DNA of 64,000 nucleotides from Ensifer sp. PDNC004 (GCF_016919405.1 NZ_CP070353.1:186001-250000); one strand, 5' to 3'. Positions 9,171 to 21,400 are shown, counted from the stretch's first letter. Made by a program: numbers and translations. Notes: a model not told the origin generated them from the letters alone.

Positions 9171-10124
9171 ATGGGAATCGAATTGCTCGGGTTTCAGACG
9201 ACGATTGCAAGCCCGGTAACGCTAAAGGGAATTGGCGTTCACTCCGGTGCGGAAGTGTCGATCACCTTCCACCCGGCCGAAGCCGATGCGGGCATCGTTT
9301 TCCAGCGCGTCCTGTCCAACGGCCGGGTCAGCGAATACAAGGCGGTTTCCTCGCAGGTCGGCAACACCGATCTCTGCACTGTTCTCGGCATGTCGCCGGC
9401 GACCTCGATCGCCACGATCGAACATGTCATGGCTGCGATCTACGCGCTCGGTCTCGACAACCTCACGGTCGAAGTGCACGGCGCCGAAATGCCGATCATG
9501 GACGGCAGCTCCGAACCTTTCATCGACGCGATCGAGCTGGTGGGTGTTCGCGCCCTTGCGGTCAAGCGTCGCTACATCCGCATCGTCAAGCCGGTGCGTA
9601 TCGAATCAGGCGCCTCCTGGTCGGAGTTCACGCCCTATGACGGCATGCGCTTCGAGGTTGAGATCGATTTCGATTGCCCGCTGATCGGCCGCCAGGCCTG
9701 GAAGGGCGACATGACGCCGTCCGTCTTCAAGCGCGAACTGTCGCGTGCCCGCACCTTCGGTTTCATGCGTGATGTCGAACGCCTCTGGGCCGCCGGCTTC
9801 GCACTCGGCTCCTCGCTCGAAAACTCCGTCGTCATTTCCGACGACAACGCCGTCATCAACGTCGAGGGCCTGCGCTACACCGACGAATTCGTGCGCCACA
9901 AGACGCTCGATGCGGTTGGCGACCTCTCGCTCGCCGGCGCGCCGTTCATCGGCTGCTACCGCTCCCACCGCGGCGGCCACAAGATGAACGCCAACGCGCT
10001 GAAGGCACTGCTCAGCGACCCGACGGCCTACGAAGTCGTCGAAACGGCAACCCCGCGCCAGCGTACCCGCGCGCGCGATATGGTTGCGGTGGCAGCTCCG
10101 GGCTTCGCGCCCTGGTCCGCATAA
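9171..10124 (+). CDS. lpxC: UDP-3-O-acyl-N-acetylglucosamine deacetylase
   Basis: A 317-residue zinc amidase that carries out the committed step of lipid A synthesis in the cytoplasm. Family motifs are clear: LKGIGVHSG near residue 20, STIEHVMAAIYALG-type histidine motif (SIATIEHVMAAIYALGLDN), EMPIMDGSSEPF, and the catalytic region HKTLDAVGDLSLAGAPFIG with SHRGGHKMNANAL. The start at ATG 9171 (MGIELLGFQTTI) fits family length; an upstream extension of 19 codons is not conserved in type. The last residues (PGFAPWSA) are typical of rhizobial LpxC. A terminator follows. Confidence 0.97.
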   Translation: MGIELLGFQTTIASPVTLKGIGVHSGAEVSITFHPAEADAGIVFQRVLSNGRVSEYKAVSSQVGNTDLCTVLGMSPATSIATIEHVMAAIYALGLDNLTVEVHGAEMPIMDGSSEPFIDAIELVGVRALAVKRRYIRIVKPVRIESGASWSEFTPYDGMRFEVEIDFDCPLIGRQAWKGDMTPSVFKRELSRARTFGFMRDVERLWAAGFALGSSLENSVVISDDNAVINVEGLRYTDEFVRHKTLDAVGDLSLAGAPFIGCYRSHRGGHKMNANALKALLSDPTAYEVVETATPRQRTRARDMVAVAAPGFAPWSA

Positions 10125-10151
10125 CAAGAAAAGTCATCATCTCCTCCAGTC

Positions 10152-10175
10152 GCCGGCCGAAAGGCCGGCATTTTC
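10152..10175 (+). terminator. Rho-independent terminator after lpxC
   Basis: The stem gccggcc / ggccggc with a GAAA tetraloop (10152-10169) is followed by attttc. It separates lpxC from bamD. Confidence 0.85.
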
Positions 10176-10297
10176 ATGATAGAGCTGCCACAAATTTGCA
10201 TGAATCACCGATCATGACGTTGCGGTCTGAAGGTAACTTGCTCTAAAAGCGCATGTCTGGCGGGGTCCATGCCCGCAGAGTGGAACGGGAATATCCG

Positions 10298-11164
10298 ATG
10301 GTTCTTGCAGTTTCTGTGGATTTGAAGAAGTCAGCGCGCGTCGCCGCCGTCATTGTCGCGGCTGTTGCCGGCAGCGCCCTGATCACCGCCTGCCAGAACG
10401 ATCCCGATATCGACATCACCAAGCTGACGGCGGAGACCGATCCGCCGGAAGTGCTCTACAATCAGGGCCTTGCCAACCTCAATGCCGGCAAGACGACTGA
10501 GGCGGCGCGCAAGTTCGAAGCGCTCGACCGCCAGCATCCGTTCTCGGAATATGCCCGCAAGGCGCTGGTCATGAACGCCTTCGTTTCCTATCGTAACGGT
10601 CAGTACCAGGAGGCGATCAACGCCACCGGCCGCTACCTCAATCTTTATCCGCAGTCGGAAGACGCGGCCTATGCGCAGTACATCCAGGGTCTCGCCTATA
10701 CCAAGCAGATCCCGGCGGTGACGCAGGACCAGAAGCCGGCCTTCAAGGCGATCGAAGCCATGCAGGCGGTCGTCGACCGCTACCCGGACTCCGAATATGT
10801 CGACGACGCCAAGTCGAAGATCCGCTTTGCCCGCGACCAGCTGGCCGGCAAGGAAATGCAGGTCGGGCGCTACTATCTCGAGCGCAAGGAATACCTTGCC
10901 GCCGTGTCGCGTTTCCGCGTCGTCATCGAGCAGTACCCGAACACCAACCAGGTGGAAGAGGCGCTCGCCCGTCTGACGGAAGCCTACTTCGCGATGGGCG
11001 TGACCCAGGAGGCGCAGACCGCTGCCGCCGTTCTCGGCCACAACTATCCGGACAGCCAGTGGTACTCCGATTCGTTCAAGCTGCTGCAGTCGGGTGGCCT
11101 GGAGCCACGTGAAAGCGGCAACTCCTGGATCTCGCGTGCCGCCAAGAAACTCGTCGGCGCCTGA
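10298..11164 (+). CDS. bamD: Outer membrane protein assembly factor BamD (lipoprotein)
   Basis: About 288 residues. BamD is the essential lipoprotein partner of BamA in inserting beta-barrel proteins into the outer membrane. It has a signal peptide with lipobox ITAC (Cys about 32), then five TPR-like repeats: [63 protein letters not shown] and [14 protein letters not shown]. The spacing of these helical repeats is that of BamD/YfiO. I chose ATG 10298 because translation from there gives a proper signal peptide; the in-frame ATG 15 codons earlier would spoil it. lpxC-bamD-recN-ligA is a conserved rhizobial order. Confidence 0.95.
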   Translation: MVLAVSVDLKKSARVAAVIVAAVAGSALITACQNDPDIDITKLTAETDPPEVLYNQGLANLNAGKTTEAARKFEALDRQHPFSEYARKALVMNAFVSYRNGQYQEAINATGRYLNLYPQSEDAAYAQYIQGLAYTKQIPAVTQDQKPAFKAIEAMQAVVDRYPDSEYVDDAKSKIRFARDQLAGKEMQVGRYYLERKEYLAAVSRFRVVIEQYPNTNQVEEALARLTEAYFAMGVTQEAQTAAAVLGHNYPDSQWYSDSFKLLQSGGLEPRESGNSWISRAAKKLVGA

Positions 11165-11200
11165 TCTTAATCAGCGCCCTCTAGGAAGATATGACCCCGG

Positions 11201-12874
11201 ATGCTTGCCCAGCTTTCGATCCGCGATATCGTCCTGATTGAACGGCTTGATCTCAATTTCGACGCCGGGCTATCGGTGCTGACCGGTGAAACCGGGGCCG
11301 GCAAGTCCATCCTTCTCGACAGCCTGTCGCTGGCCCTTGGCGGGCGCGGCGACGGCTCGCTCGTCCGCCACGGCTCCGACAAGGGGCAGGTGACGGCGGT
11401 CTTCGACGTACCGATGGGGCATTCGGCGCGGCTGATGCTCAGGGAAAACGGCATCGACGACGACGGAGACCTGATCTTCCGTCGCGTCCAGTCGGCCGAC
11501 GGCCGCACCAAGGCCTATGTCAACGACCAGCCGATCAGCGTCCAGCTGATGCGCCAGCTCGGGCAGACGCTCGTCGAAATCCACGGACAGCACGATGACC
11601 GCGCGCTCGTCGACATCGACGCGCACCGCACGCTGCTCGACGCCTTCGGCGGCACGGCCGACGAAGCGGCGCATGTGAGCGAACTCTATCGCGCCTGGAA
11701 GGATGCCGAGCGCGGCCTGAAGAAACACCGCGAGCGGGTCGAGGCGGCCGCGCGCGAGGCGGACTACCTGCGGTCCTCGGTCGAAGAACTGGAGAAGCTC
11801 AGCCCCCGCGACGGCGAAGAAGACGAGCTTGCCGAGAACCGGGCGCGGATGATGAAGGCCGAGCGCATTGCCGGCGACATCAACGAGGCCTCGGAGTTCC
11901 TCAACGGCAACGCGTCGCCGGTTCCGCTGATCGCCTCGCTCGTGCGCCGTCTCGAGCGCAAGAGCCAGGAGGCGCCGGGCCTGCTCGAAGAAACGGTCGA
12001 ACTGCTCGATGGAGCGCTCAACCAGCTTTCGGACGCGCAGATGTCGGTCGAGCGGGCGCTGCGCAATACGGAATTCGACCCGAAGGAACTGGAGCGGGTG
12101 GAGGAGCGGCTGTTCGCGCTGCGTGCCGCCAGCCGCAAATATTCGGTTCCGGTCACGGAACTGCCGGCGCTTGCAGTCCGCATGATTTCCGATCTCGCCG
12201 ATCTCGATGCCGGCGAGGAAAAGTTGAAGCAGCTCGATGCACAGGTCGGCGTGGCGCGGGTAGCGTTCGACGCTTCGGCGCGCTCGCTCTCCGAAAAGCG
12301 TCGCCATACCGCGACAGCACTTTCCGACGCCGTCATGGCCGAGCTGCCGGCGCTGAAGCTGGAGCGCGCACGCTTCATGGTCGAGGTACAAAGCGATCCG
12401 TCGCTGCCGACGGTCGACGGCATCGACCTTGTCGAGTTCCACGTCCAGACCAACCCCGGCACGCGGCCGGGGCCGATCATGAAAGTCGCCTCGGGCGGCG
12501 AACTTTCGCGCTTCCTGCTTGCGCTGAAGGTGGCGCTTGCCGATCGCGGCTCGGCGCCGACGCTCGTCTTCGACGAAATCGACACCGGTGTCGGCGGTGC
12601 GGTGGCCGACGCCATCGGCCAGCGGCTGAAGCGGCTTTCGGCGACGGTTCAGGTGCTTTCCGTCACCCATGCGCCGCAGGTCGCAGCCCGCGCGGCAACG
12701 CATCTCCTGATCTCCAAGGGCCCTTCGGCCGAGAAGGCCGAGATGATTTCCACCCGTGTCGCCCGCATGGACGACAAGGCGCGCACCGAGGAAATCGCCC
12801 GCATGCTGGCCGGCGCCTCGATCACCGAAGAGGCGAGGGCGGCAGCCGCTCGCCTGCTTTCCGGCAACGGCTAG
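11201..12874 (+). CDS. recN: DNA repair protein RecN
   Basis: A 557-residue SMC-like ATPase of double-strand-break repair. The Walker A motif is TGETGAGKS near residue 30, and the Q-loop region EIHGQHDDRALVD follows. The centre (about 160-370) is a charged coiled-coil arm. Near the C-terminus the ABC signature VASGGELSRFLLALKV and Walker B LVFDEIDTGVGG are intact, then SVTHAPQVAARA. Length is normal. It starts 36 bases after bamD and may be co-transcribed with it. A hairpin terminator follows. Confidence 0.96.
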   Translation: MLAQLSIRDIVLIERLDLNFDAGLSVLTGETGAGKSILLDSLSLALGGRGDGSLVRHGSDKGQVTAVFDVPMGHSARLMLRENGIDDDGDLIFRRVQSADGRTKAYVNDQPISVQLMRQLGQTLVEIHGQHDDRALVDIDAHRTLLDAFGGTADEAAHVSELYRAWKDAERGLKKHRERVEAAAREADYLRSSVEELEKLSPRDGEEDELAENRARMMKAERIAGDINEASEFLNGNASPVPLIASLVRRLERKSQEAPGLLEETVELLDGALNQLSDAQMSVERALRNTEFDPKELERVEERLFALRAASRKYSVPVTELPALAVRMISDLADLDAGEEKLKQLDAQVGVARVAFDASARSLSEKRRHTATALSDAVMAELPALKLERARFMVEVQSDPSLPTVDGIDLVEFHVQTNPGTRPGPIMKVASGGELSRFLLALKVALADRGSAPTLVFDEIDTGVGGAVADAIGQRLKRLSATVQVLSVTHAPQVAARAATHLLISKGPSAEKAEMISTRVARMDDKARTEEIARMLAGASITEEARAAAARLLSGNG

Positions 12875-12882
12875 ATCGTCCT

Positions 12883-12910
12883 GCCGCCAAGTGGAAACAT
12901 TGGCGGCTTT
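12883..12910 (+). terminator. Terminator hairpin after recN
   Basis: A perfect 8-bp stem gccgccaa / ttggcggc with a 9-nt loop, followed by ttta. It lies 9 bases past the recN stop. Confidence 0.7.
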
Positions 12911-13033
12911 AGGATGCGATCTCCTCAGAGTGCCCATCCGAGCCCACGGGCTTGGGCTTCCTAAGCCTTTTGGTTGAATTGTTGCGCCGCTGCACCCGTG
13001 TTCTATTTCCTCTGCGGTTGGGGCACTTCGATC

Positions 13034-14023
13034 ATGTGGGAGAAACTTCAGCATAGACTGGAGATCCGGTTTGCGCAGATGCGTGCGCATCCGGAACTGA
13101 TCCTGCTCATCGCGCTCGCCTATGCCGGCCTTATCCTGACCATAAGGGACGCGAACCAGGAATTGGGCGGCTTCGGGGTGGTCGCGTGCGTTGCGATCGC
13201 CGTGATTGCAGCAACCCTTGTCGCAAGGCTAAGACGTGCCTCACAGTTCGGGCCGGCGGAGGAGGTGGCCGATCCTCAACCGCCGAACGTGGACGAAGCC
13301 ACGCCGTTGGCGCTTGTGGCGCCCTGCGCGCGTGGGGACCGTTCCTATCTTGTCCGCGTCCCGGCGCCGACGGCGGTCGCCTATGATGTGGTCCGCAAGG
13401 CACAGGGTGTGTTTCGCAGCGGCGCGATCGATCCCGAAGAGGATATGAAAGCGTTCCATTCCGATCCCTACAGCCTGATCTGCCTCCAGGATCCCGACGA
13501 GAACATCTTCGGCTTCATCGACTACTACGCCTTCGAGAAGAACCACTTCAAACTGTTCCTGCAGGGCCACTATGCCTTCGACAATCTCTTGGCGAGCGGC
13601 CTGCTCGCCCACCCACAGGCGCGAAAGGCGAAAGTCGTCTATCTCGCGACCATCCTCAACCTGAGCTTCCTGCTCGATTCCATGCGTGCCGAGCGTCGGC
13701 GGCAGAACGGCATCCTCGTCTGGGCGACGGTCTCGGCGATCCTCGAACACCACACGTTCCCGCCCGATGGCATCGACATCTACAGCATCGGCTGGGACAA
13801 GGGCGGGGCCGCGATCCTGAAGATGTTCGGCCTGCAGCCGGTCAGCCGGGTTATGCGTGGCGAGGCGAAAGGCAAATGGATCTACTGCAAGCGTGGCGTC
13901 CAGAAAAAGGACCTCGAGGCCATCCGCGGCCGCTATCAGAAGCGCTATGAACGCTGGTGCGAGCTGGATGTCCGGCCGCTTGGCGGGCTCGCGACGGGGA
14001 GGGCCAATGCCACGGGCGCGTGA
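13034..14023 (+). CDS. Membrane-anchored GNAT-like acyltransferase, function unknown
   Basis: About 329 residues; I cannot name the family. Two hydrophobic segments are seen near the N-terminus (HPELILLIALAYAGLILTI and FGVVACVAIAVIAATLVARL), then a cytoplasmic domain from about residue 90. That domain reads like an N-acyltransferase (GNAT) fold: a strand pair ENIFGFIDYYAFE, a strand VVYLATILNL, a helix before it, and a terminal AILKMFGLQPVSRVM-type segment followed by GKWIYCK. Assignment to GNAT is inference from pattern, not from a signature. The start is uncertain: ATG 13034 has only a weak RBS, and TTG 12974 is an alternative. It sits between recN and ligA on the same strand. Confidence 0.7.
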   Translation: MWEKLQHRLEIRFAQMRAHPELILLIALAYAGLILTIRDANQELGGFGVVACVAIAVIAATLVARLRRASQFGPAEEVADPQPPNVDEATPLALVAPCARGDRSYLVRVPAPTAVAYDVVRKAQGVFRSGAIDPEEDMKAFHSDPYSLICLQDPDENIFGFIDYYAFEKNHFKLFLQGHYAFDNLLASGLLAHPQARKAKVVYLATILNLSFLLDSMRAERRRQNGILVWATVSAILEHHTFPPDGIDIYSIGWDKGGAAILKMFGLQPVSRVMRGEAKGKWIYCKRGVQKKDLEAIRGRYQKRYERWCELDVRPLGGLATGRANATGA

Positions 14024-16252
<2,229 letters not shown>

Positions 16253-16283
16253 TCCCCGCCGGTTGGCAATCGGCGGAGCGTCG

Positions 16284-16937
16284 TTAAGCCTGCCTGCTGT
16301 CGTACTCTTCGGAGGCGGCTTTGAGGGCGGCAATATCGTCGGCGCAGATGAAACGGCGCAGCGCGTCGAACTTTGCTCGTTCCCACCGGTAGATGCCGAG
16401 CGCAAGCAGCGTCTCGACATCGGCCGCGGGGAAGCGCTGGCGGACGGGGCGGGCGGGGTTCCCCGCAACGATGGTGTAGGGTGCAACGTCCTTCGTGACG
16501 ATGGCGCCCGACGCCACGACGGCGCCTTCACCCAGCGTCACACCCGGCATGATCATGGCCCGCATGCCGATCCAGGCGCCGTCGCCGATGAGGGTGTCGC
16601 CCTTGCCGACATAGGCTTCGCCGATCACTTCGAGGAAGGGATATAGGCTCACCCAATCGGTGCGATGGGTGTGGTTGCCACCCATGAGGATCACCGCCTC
16701 GGCGCCAATCGCGACATAGTCGCCGATCCGCAGCTGGTCGATCGGCCATTGCGGCTCCCAGGCCTTTAGACTGTAGTCGTCGCCATAGAGGTAGCGAACC
16801 ACACTTTCCTCGAAGGAACCGGTCCAGGCGTTGCTGTAGTAGCTGTTGGTGCCGCGCACATGGATGTTCGGGTTGCGCACGGTCTCGTGCAGAAGCTCGA
16901 CTTTGGACCAATGCTTGGCTTCGACCTTCGTGGACAT
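16284..16937 (-). CDS. CatB-related O-acetyltransferase (hexapeptide repeat)
   Basis: About 217 residues with left-handed beta-helix hexapeptide repeats (IGDYVAIGAEAVILMGG, YVGKGDTLIGDGAWIGMRAMIMPGVTLGEGAVVASGAIVTKDV). The segment GGNHTHRTDW carries the catalytic histidine region of xenobiotic acetyltransferases, and YTIVAGNPARPVRQRF is the usual end of the repeat domain. The enzyme should use acetyl-CoA to O-acetylate a small molecule. Vat- and chloramphenicol-type relatives confer resistance, but the substrate here is unknown. The start ATG 16937 (MSTKVEAKHW) has GAGGA upstream. It is convergent to ligA. Confidence 0.88.
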   Translation of the reverse strand: MSTKVEAKHWSKVELLHETVRNPNIHVRGTNSYYSNAWTGSFEESVVRYLYGDDYSLKAWEPQWPIDQLRIGDYVAIGAEAVILMGGNHTHRTDWVSLYPFLEVIGEAYVGKGDTLIGDGAWIGMRAMIMPGVTLGEGAVVASGAIVTKDVAPYTIVAGNPARPVRQRFPAADVETLLALGIYRWERAKFDALRRFICADDIAALKAASEEYDSRQA

Positions 16938-17143
16938 GGGGTTCCTCATTCTCAATGCTTGCAAGCGAAGCTGCGTCCGCTCGCCTTTCGTATTCCGTCC
17001 CAACTATCGGATTTACCGACCGCTTTCTTCTCAAATCGAGCGCCGACCGGAAGCTCTGGCCGGCACTGCGACCATTCCATCACACAAAAACGCCCGCCAC
17101 TTTGGGCGGCAGGCGCAAGGTTTCGGGGTACTGCCTGAGATCA

Positions 17144-17551
17144 TCAGCCCTGCTGCTGGGCTGCTTCCTGGTCCATCCACATGAACTCCCAGACGTGGCC
17201 GTCGAGGTCCTGGAAGGAAATGCCGTACATGAAGCCGTAGTCGAGCGCCGGCTTCCAGGGCTTGGCGCCGGCAGCGAGCGCCTTGGCGAGCATGTCGTCG
17301 CATTCGGCGCGGCTTCCGGCAGAAAGGGCGGTGATGACTTCGGTGCCTTTGCGGGCATCGCTGATCTCGCCGGTGATGAAGTCACGGAACTTCGGTTCGG
17401 TCAGGAGCATGACGAAAATATTGTCCGAGATCACAGTGCAAGCGGCCGTATCGTCGGAGAACTGCTCGTTGAAGGTGAAGCCGAGCGCGGCGAAGAATGC
17501 GCGCGAGGCCTTCAGATCCTTGACCGGCAGGTTTACGAAAATCATGCGCAT
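17144..17551 (-). CDS. VOC (glyoxalase/bleomycin-resistance-like) family protein
   Basis: A 135-residue vicinal-oxygen-chelate fold protein. The first module begins MIFVNLPVKDLKASRAFFAALGF, and the second ends in YGISFQDLDGHVWEFMWMD, whose D-x-D-G-H-x-W-E pattern is typical of the glyoxalase-related subgroup often annotated as lactoylglutathione-lyase-like. Metal-ligand residues at the C-terminal end (H, E) are present. The substrate cannot be assigned. I chose ATG 17551 because AGGAG lies 9 nt upstream; the longer frame to 17647 has no RBS. It is a separate reverse-strand gene downstream of the secreted 99-aa gene. Confidence 0.88.
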   Translation of the reverse strand: MRMIFVNLPVKDLKASRAFFAALGFTFNEQFSDDTAACTVISDNIFVMLLTEPKFRDFITGEISDARKGTEVITALSAGSRAECDDMLAKALAAGAKPWKPALDYGFMYGISFQDLDGHVWEFMWMDQEAAQQQG

Positions 17552-17881
17552 GAAATGCTCCTTGGAATGGATTTTGTGTTTTACGGATCTGATCACTTCG
17601 TTGTTTTTCCGAAACCGCGAAGCGATCCAACTCTTTGATTGACGCAACTCCGGACGGAAAACCGCGTCGCACTTTTCCTGGAGTTGCCCTAAGGACGAAC
17701 GCCGGTCGACGGTCCCGACATCGGCTCAAAGATTTTTTCGAGCCGGGCGGATGTGGGGCGCAACTTCAGGTTTTCAAGCGGAGCGGGGCCTGCGTCGAAG
17801 CTGCTATTGGATCGACGGGTGCTAGCGGCTGCGTGCAGCCTCAAAGGGCGCTCGAAGGCGCGCCGCGGCTTGGTGCCATTG

Positions 17882-18181
17882 TCACTTCACGGTGCAGATG
17901 CCGTTGGCGCCGCCTTTGCCGGTGTAGGACACGCTCGGCGAGCCGTCGGGATTGATGCTGAGCGAGATGGTAACGCCCGCACCCTTGGCCTCGTAGTAGT
18001 TCTCGTTGAACACCTTGAGCTTCGCTTCCTTGCCATTGATGTAGATCGGGCCGCCTTCGTCGGCATGGACCTCGATCTTGCCGGGGCAGGTGGCGTTGAC
18101 GAGCGGGATTTTGGCTTCGGCGGCCGCGGCGAAGGCAAGCGTCGGGACAAGAAGGCCGAGAAGGCGCAGGCAGGGTTTCAT
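17882..18181 (-). CDS. Small secreted protein, 99 aa, function unknown
   Basis: The N-terminus is a clear signal peptide ([23 protein letters not shown], cleavage near residue 23). The mature part of about 75 residues has two cysteines (CPGKIEVHA and GICTVK) that could pair, with short alternating beta-like stretches ([28 protein letters not shown]). I do not recognise a named domain. The RBS CTGGAGAGCGAG is good. It is divergent from panC; the 249 bases between hold both promoters. Confidence 0.75.
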   Translation of the reverse strand: MKPCLRLLGLLVPTLAFAAAAEAKIPLVNATCPGKIEVHADEGGPIYINGKEAKLKVFNENYYEAKGAGVTISLSINPDGSPSVSYTGKGGANGICTVK

Positions 18182-18430
18182 CTCGCTCTCCAGCGTGGGT
18201 TGCAGGTGGCATCGATGGCCAACCGTGACAGGCTGTCGGTGGAAGTCAAGCGCGGCCGCGCGTCATCAACCTGTCATCAATCCGATTGTTTTTTTGCGCT
18301 GCACAAGATAGAGGATTGCAGCCGAATTTTATGCAAATGCCTTTTCACGGAGCAGGTCGCGACCATCTCCGAAGGCAGCGCGCCAGCATCCCAAAGGGCA
18401 GGGCGCCGGCGCGGATTGGAGGGTCCGGAG

Positions 18431-19306
18431 ATGAAGACGTTCACCACCATCGCCGAGCTGCGTGCAGCGCTTGCCGAGCATAAACGTGCCGGCCAGACCG
18501 TCGGCTTCGTGCCGACCATGGGCTACCTGCATGTCGGCCATATGGAGCTGATGCGCCGGGCGCGCGAGGAAAACGACATCGTCGTGGCCAGCATCTTCGT
18601 CAATCCGCTGCAGTTCGGCGCCAACGAAGACCTCTCCAAATATCCGCGCGATCTCGCTCGCGACCAGGCGATGCTCGAAGCGGGCAGCGTCGACTATCTC
18701 TTCGCCCCCGGTGTGGCCGACATGTATCCGCGGCCGATGGAGACTGCGGTCGACGTGCCGACGCTCGGCAGCGAGCTCGAGGGCGCGGTGCGCCCCGGCC
18801 ATTTCGCCGGAGTCGCCACGGTCGTTACCAAGCTCTTCAACATCGTCGGGCCCGATCGTGCCTACTTCGGCGAGAAGGATTTCCAGCAGCTGCAGATCAT
18901 CCGCCGCATGGTGGAGGACCTTGCCCAGCCGGTGACCGTCATCGGCGTGCCGACGGTCCGCGAGGCCGACGGGCTCGCCTGCTCGTCGCGCAATGTCTAC
19001 CTGACGGCGGAAGAGCGGCGTGCGGCGGCGATCGTGCCGAAGGCGCTCGATGAGGCGGCCCGTCTCGTCGCATCCGGCGTCTACGATGTCGCGGCACTCG
19101 AAAAGGCCGTGACCGCCTTCCTTGCGGGCGAGCCGCTGGCGAAGCCCGAGGTCGTGGCGGTCCGCGATCCCGAGACGCTGGAGACGCTTGAAACCATCGG
19201 CGACCGGCCGGTGCTGCTGCTTCTCTTCGTCCGCTTCGGCACGACGAAGCTGCTCGACAACCGTGTGATCGCCCCGAAATCCGCGTCCTTTGCAAAGGTT
19301 GCCTGA
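18431..19306 (+). CDS. panC: Pantoate--beta-alanine ligase (pantothenate synthetase)
   Basis: A 291-residue ATP-dependent ligase joining pantoate and beta-alanine in coenzyme A synthesis. It has the adenylate-forming HxGH motif in [17 protein letters not shown] (about residue 30), the pantoate-binding [27 protein letters not shown] [17 protein letters not shown], and the KMSKS-like loop region [16 protein letters not shown]. Length fits. The ATG at 18431 has GGAGGG seven bases upstream; the reading frame is open far upstream but that part is non-coding. It is followed one base later by panB, so the two form an operon. Confidence 0.97.
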   Translation: MKTFTTIAELRAALAEHKRAGQTVGFVPTMGYLHVGHMELMRRAREENDIVVASIFVNPLQFGANEDLSKYPRDLARDQAMLEAGSVDYLFAPGVADMYPRPMETAVDVPTLGSELEGAVRPGHFAGVATVVTKLFNIVGPDRAYFGEKDFQQLQIIRRMVEDLAQPVTVIGVPTVREADGLACSSRNVYLTAEERRAAAIVPKALDEAARLVASGVYDVAALEKAVTAFLAGEPLAKPEVVAVRDPETLETLETIGDRPVLLLLFVRFGTTKLLDNRVIAPKSASFAKVA

Positions 19307-19307
19307 C

Positions 19308-20129
19308 ATGAGCGTGCAGTCACAGAAGCGTCGTCTCAGCCCCGCCAACATCGAAGCGCTGAAGGGCGAACGCCCGATCGTCAGCCTGACGGCCTATACG
19401 ACGCCGATCGCCCGGCTGCTCGATCCGCATGTGGATTTCCTGCTGGTCGGCGATTCCGTCGGCATGGTGCTCTATGGGCTCGACACCACCGTCGGCGTCA
19501 CGCTGGAAATGATGATCGCCCATGGCCAGGCGGTCATGCGCGGGTCGGAGCGGGCCTGCGTCGTCGTCGACATGCCCTTCGGCTCCTACCAGGAATCGAA
19601 GGAGCAGGCGTTCCGCAGTGCCGCGCGCATCCTCAAGGAAACCGGCTGCAGCGCGGTGAAGCTCGAGGGCGGGGCGGAGATGGCCGAGACGGTCGAGTTC
19701 CTCGTCAGCCGCGGCATTCCGGTGCTTGGCCATGTCGGGCTGATGCCGCAACTCGTCAACACGACAGGCGGCTATCGCTCGGTCGGCCGCAACGACAAGG
19801 AAGTGGCAAAGATCCGCCGCGACGCCAAGGCGATCGACGATGCCGGCGCGTTTGGCATCGTGATCGAGGGGACGGTCGAGCCGGTCGCCCGCGAGATTAC
19901 CGCCGAGCTGCGCTCGCCGACGATCGGTATCGGCGCATCGCCGGCCTGCGATGGCCAGATCCTCGTTTCCGACGACATGCTCGGCCTTTTCAACGACTTC
20001 AAGCCGCGCTTCGTCAAGCATTTCGCCGAACTGGCACCGGCCATCTCCAAGGCGGCCGAGGCATATGCAAACGAGGTGAAGGCGCGCACCTTCCCCGGTA
20101 TCGAGCATACGTTCCAGGTCAAGAAGTAG
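19308..20129 (+). CDS. panB: 3-methyl-2-oxobutanoate hydroxymethyltransferase
   Basis: A 273-residue TIM-barrel enzyme that makes ketopantoate from alpha-ketoisovalerate and methylene-tetrahydrofolate, the first step of pantothenate synthesis. Motifs are [14 protein letters not shown] (Mg ligand Asp), [36 protein letters not shown] and [23 protein letters not shown]. The start ATG 19308 follows the panC stop by one base, giving translational coupling. An upstream in-frame start inside panC is possible but not needed. Confidence 0.97.
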   Translation: MSVQSQKRRLSPANIEALKGERPIVSLTAYTTPIARLLDPHVDFLLVGDSVGMVLYGLDTTVGVTLEMMIAHGQAVMRGSERACVVVDMPFGSYQESKEQAFRSAARILKETGCSAVKLEGGAEMAETVEFLVSRGIPVLGHVGLMPQLVNTTGGYRSVGRNDKEVAKIRRDAKAIDDAGAFGIVIEGTVEPVAREITAELRSPTIGIGASPACDGQILVSDDMLGLFNDFKPRFVKHFAELAPAISKAAEAYANEVKARTFPGIEHTFQVKK

Positions 20130-20171
20130 GCGGCAGCTGGCCCGCGCGGGCCGCATGTTCCAAGCGACAAA

Positions 20172-20201
20172 GCGTACCGGTTTCTTGATCGGTGCGCCTT
20201 T
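20172..20201 (+). terminator. Probable terminator after panB
   Basis: The stem gcgtaccg / cggtgcgc (20172-20179 and 20190-20197, one G-U pair) is followed by cttttg. Moderate strength. Confidence 0.55.
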
Positions 20202-20340
20202 TGTTCAAGCCTCGTTCGCCGAGGCATCATAAAATTCAATCATTGTATCAGCGCATTTGAATTGTTGCCGGGGGCGCAAGCGCCTATCAGTCCGGCACCG
20301 GCCGCGCGGCGCGTCATCGCCTCGGCCGGCGGAGGTTTCC

Positions 20341-21054
20341 ATGAAAAAAGATGAATTCTGGGAAGGGGTCCGCGGCGGCTTTCCCATCATGCTGGCAGCA
20401 TCGCCCTTTGGCGCGCTGTTCGGGGCGCTTGCGGTCGATAACGGTTTTACCATTGCCGATGCGGTTTTCATGAGCGCGACCGTCTATGCCGGCGCCAGCC
20501 AGATGGTCGGCATCGAGCTCTTCGGCAACCATGTCCAGCCCTGGCTGGTGGTGCTCTCGGTCTTTGCCGTCAACTTCCGCCACGTGCTCTATTCGGCCTC
20601 GATCGCCAAATATGTCCGGCACTTCACCTTCGGGCAGAAGTTCCTCGCCTTCTTCCTGCTGGTCGATCCGCAATATGCCGAGACCGAGAAGCGCGGTGAG
20701 CGCGGCTTGCCGATCACCTTTGCCTGGTATCTCGGCTTCGGGCTGATCATCTACGTTCCCTGGATCATCAACACGCTGGTCGGCGCGATCTTCGGGCAGA
20801 TGATCGGCGATCCCAAGGCAATCGGCCTCGATGTGCTCTTGCCGGTCTATTTCATGGGCCTTGTCATGGGCTTCCGCAAGCGGGACCGGTTCCTGCCGAT
20901 CGTCATCGTCTCGGGGCTGGCTTCCGTCGCCGGCATGCATTTCGTCGGCTCGCCCTGGCATGTCAGCATCGGCGCGCTCGCCGGCATCTTGCTCGCCGCC
21001 ATCCTGCCGCCAAGCGGACAGGCTGCAGCGCCGGCTGTCGAGAAGGAGGCATGA
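20341..21054 (+). CDS. azlC: AzlC family branched-chain amino acid exporter, large subunit
   Basis: About 237 residues with several hydrophobic helices. It shows the AzlC pattern: EGVRGGFPIMLAASPFGALFG near the start, then SATVYAGASQMVGIELFG and VNFRHVLYSASIA. AzlC/YgaZ forms with AzlD/YgaH a two-subunit inner-membrane exporter of branched-chain or related amino acids. The ATG at 20341 has a GGCGGAGG site. The stop overlaps the azlD start (ATGA), so the subunits are translationally coupled. Confidence 0.92.
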   Translation: MKKDEFWEGVRGGFPIMLAASPFGALFGALAVDNGFTIADAVFMSATVYAGASQMVGIELFGNHVQPWLVVLSVFAVNFRHVLYSASIAKYVRHFTFGQKFLAFFLLVDPQYAETEKRGERGLPITFAWYLGFGLIIYVPWIINTLVGAIFGQMIGDPKAIGLDVLLPVYFMGLVMGFRKRDRFLPIVIVSGLASVAGMHFVGSPWHVSIGALAGILLAAILPPSGQAAAPAVEKEA

Positions 21055-21371
21055 CGATGGATCCGCAGCACCTGAACCTCATCTATCTGATCGTCGCCGC
21101 GGCCGTTGCGACCTTCCTGACGCGTGTCGGCGGCTACATCCTGATCACCCAGATGAAGCAGATCCCGCCGCGGCTGGAGGCGGCGCTGAACGCCGTTCCG
21201 GCAGCCGTTCTCACCACGCTCGTCGCGCCGGCCTTCGTTTATGGCGGGCTCGACGTCACGATCGCTATGTTCATCGCCTTTGCCATCGCGCTCGGGCTGA
21301 ACCTCTCGACGCTGCGCATGCTTGTCATCGGCTGGGTCGTAGTGATGGTGATCCGCCACCTGGTGATGTAG
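21051..21371 (+). CDS. azlD: AzlD family branched-chain amino acid exporter, small subunit
   Basis: A 106-residue protein with three to four hydrophobic segments. The pattern TFLTRVGGYILI near residue 22 and the PPRLEAALNAVPAAVLTTLVAPAF stretch are typical of AzlD. It partners the preceding AzlC in the membrane. The start ATG overlaps the azlC stop. A strong bidirectional terminator follows. Confidence 0.92.
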   Translation: MTMDPQHLNLIYLIVAAAVATFLTRVGGYILITQMKQIPPRLEAALNAVPAAVLTTLVAPAFVYGGLDVTIAMFIAFAIALGLNLSTLRMLVIGWVVVMVIRHLVM

Positions 21372-21400
21372 GGCCAATCGACGTCCGATACCGGAAATGA

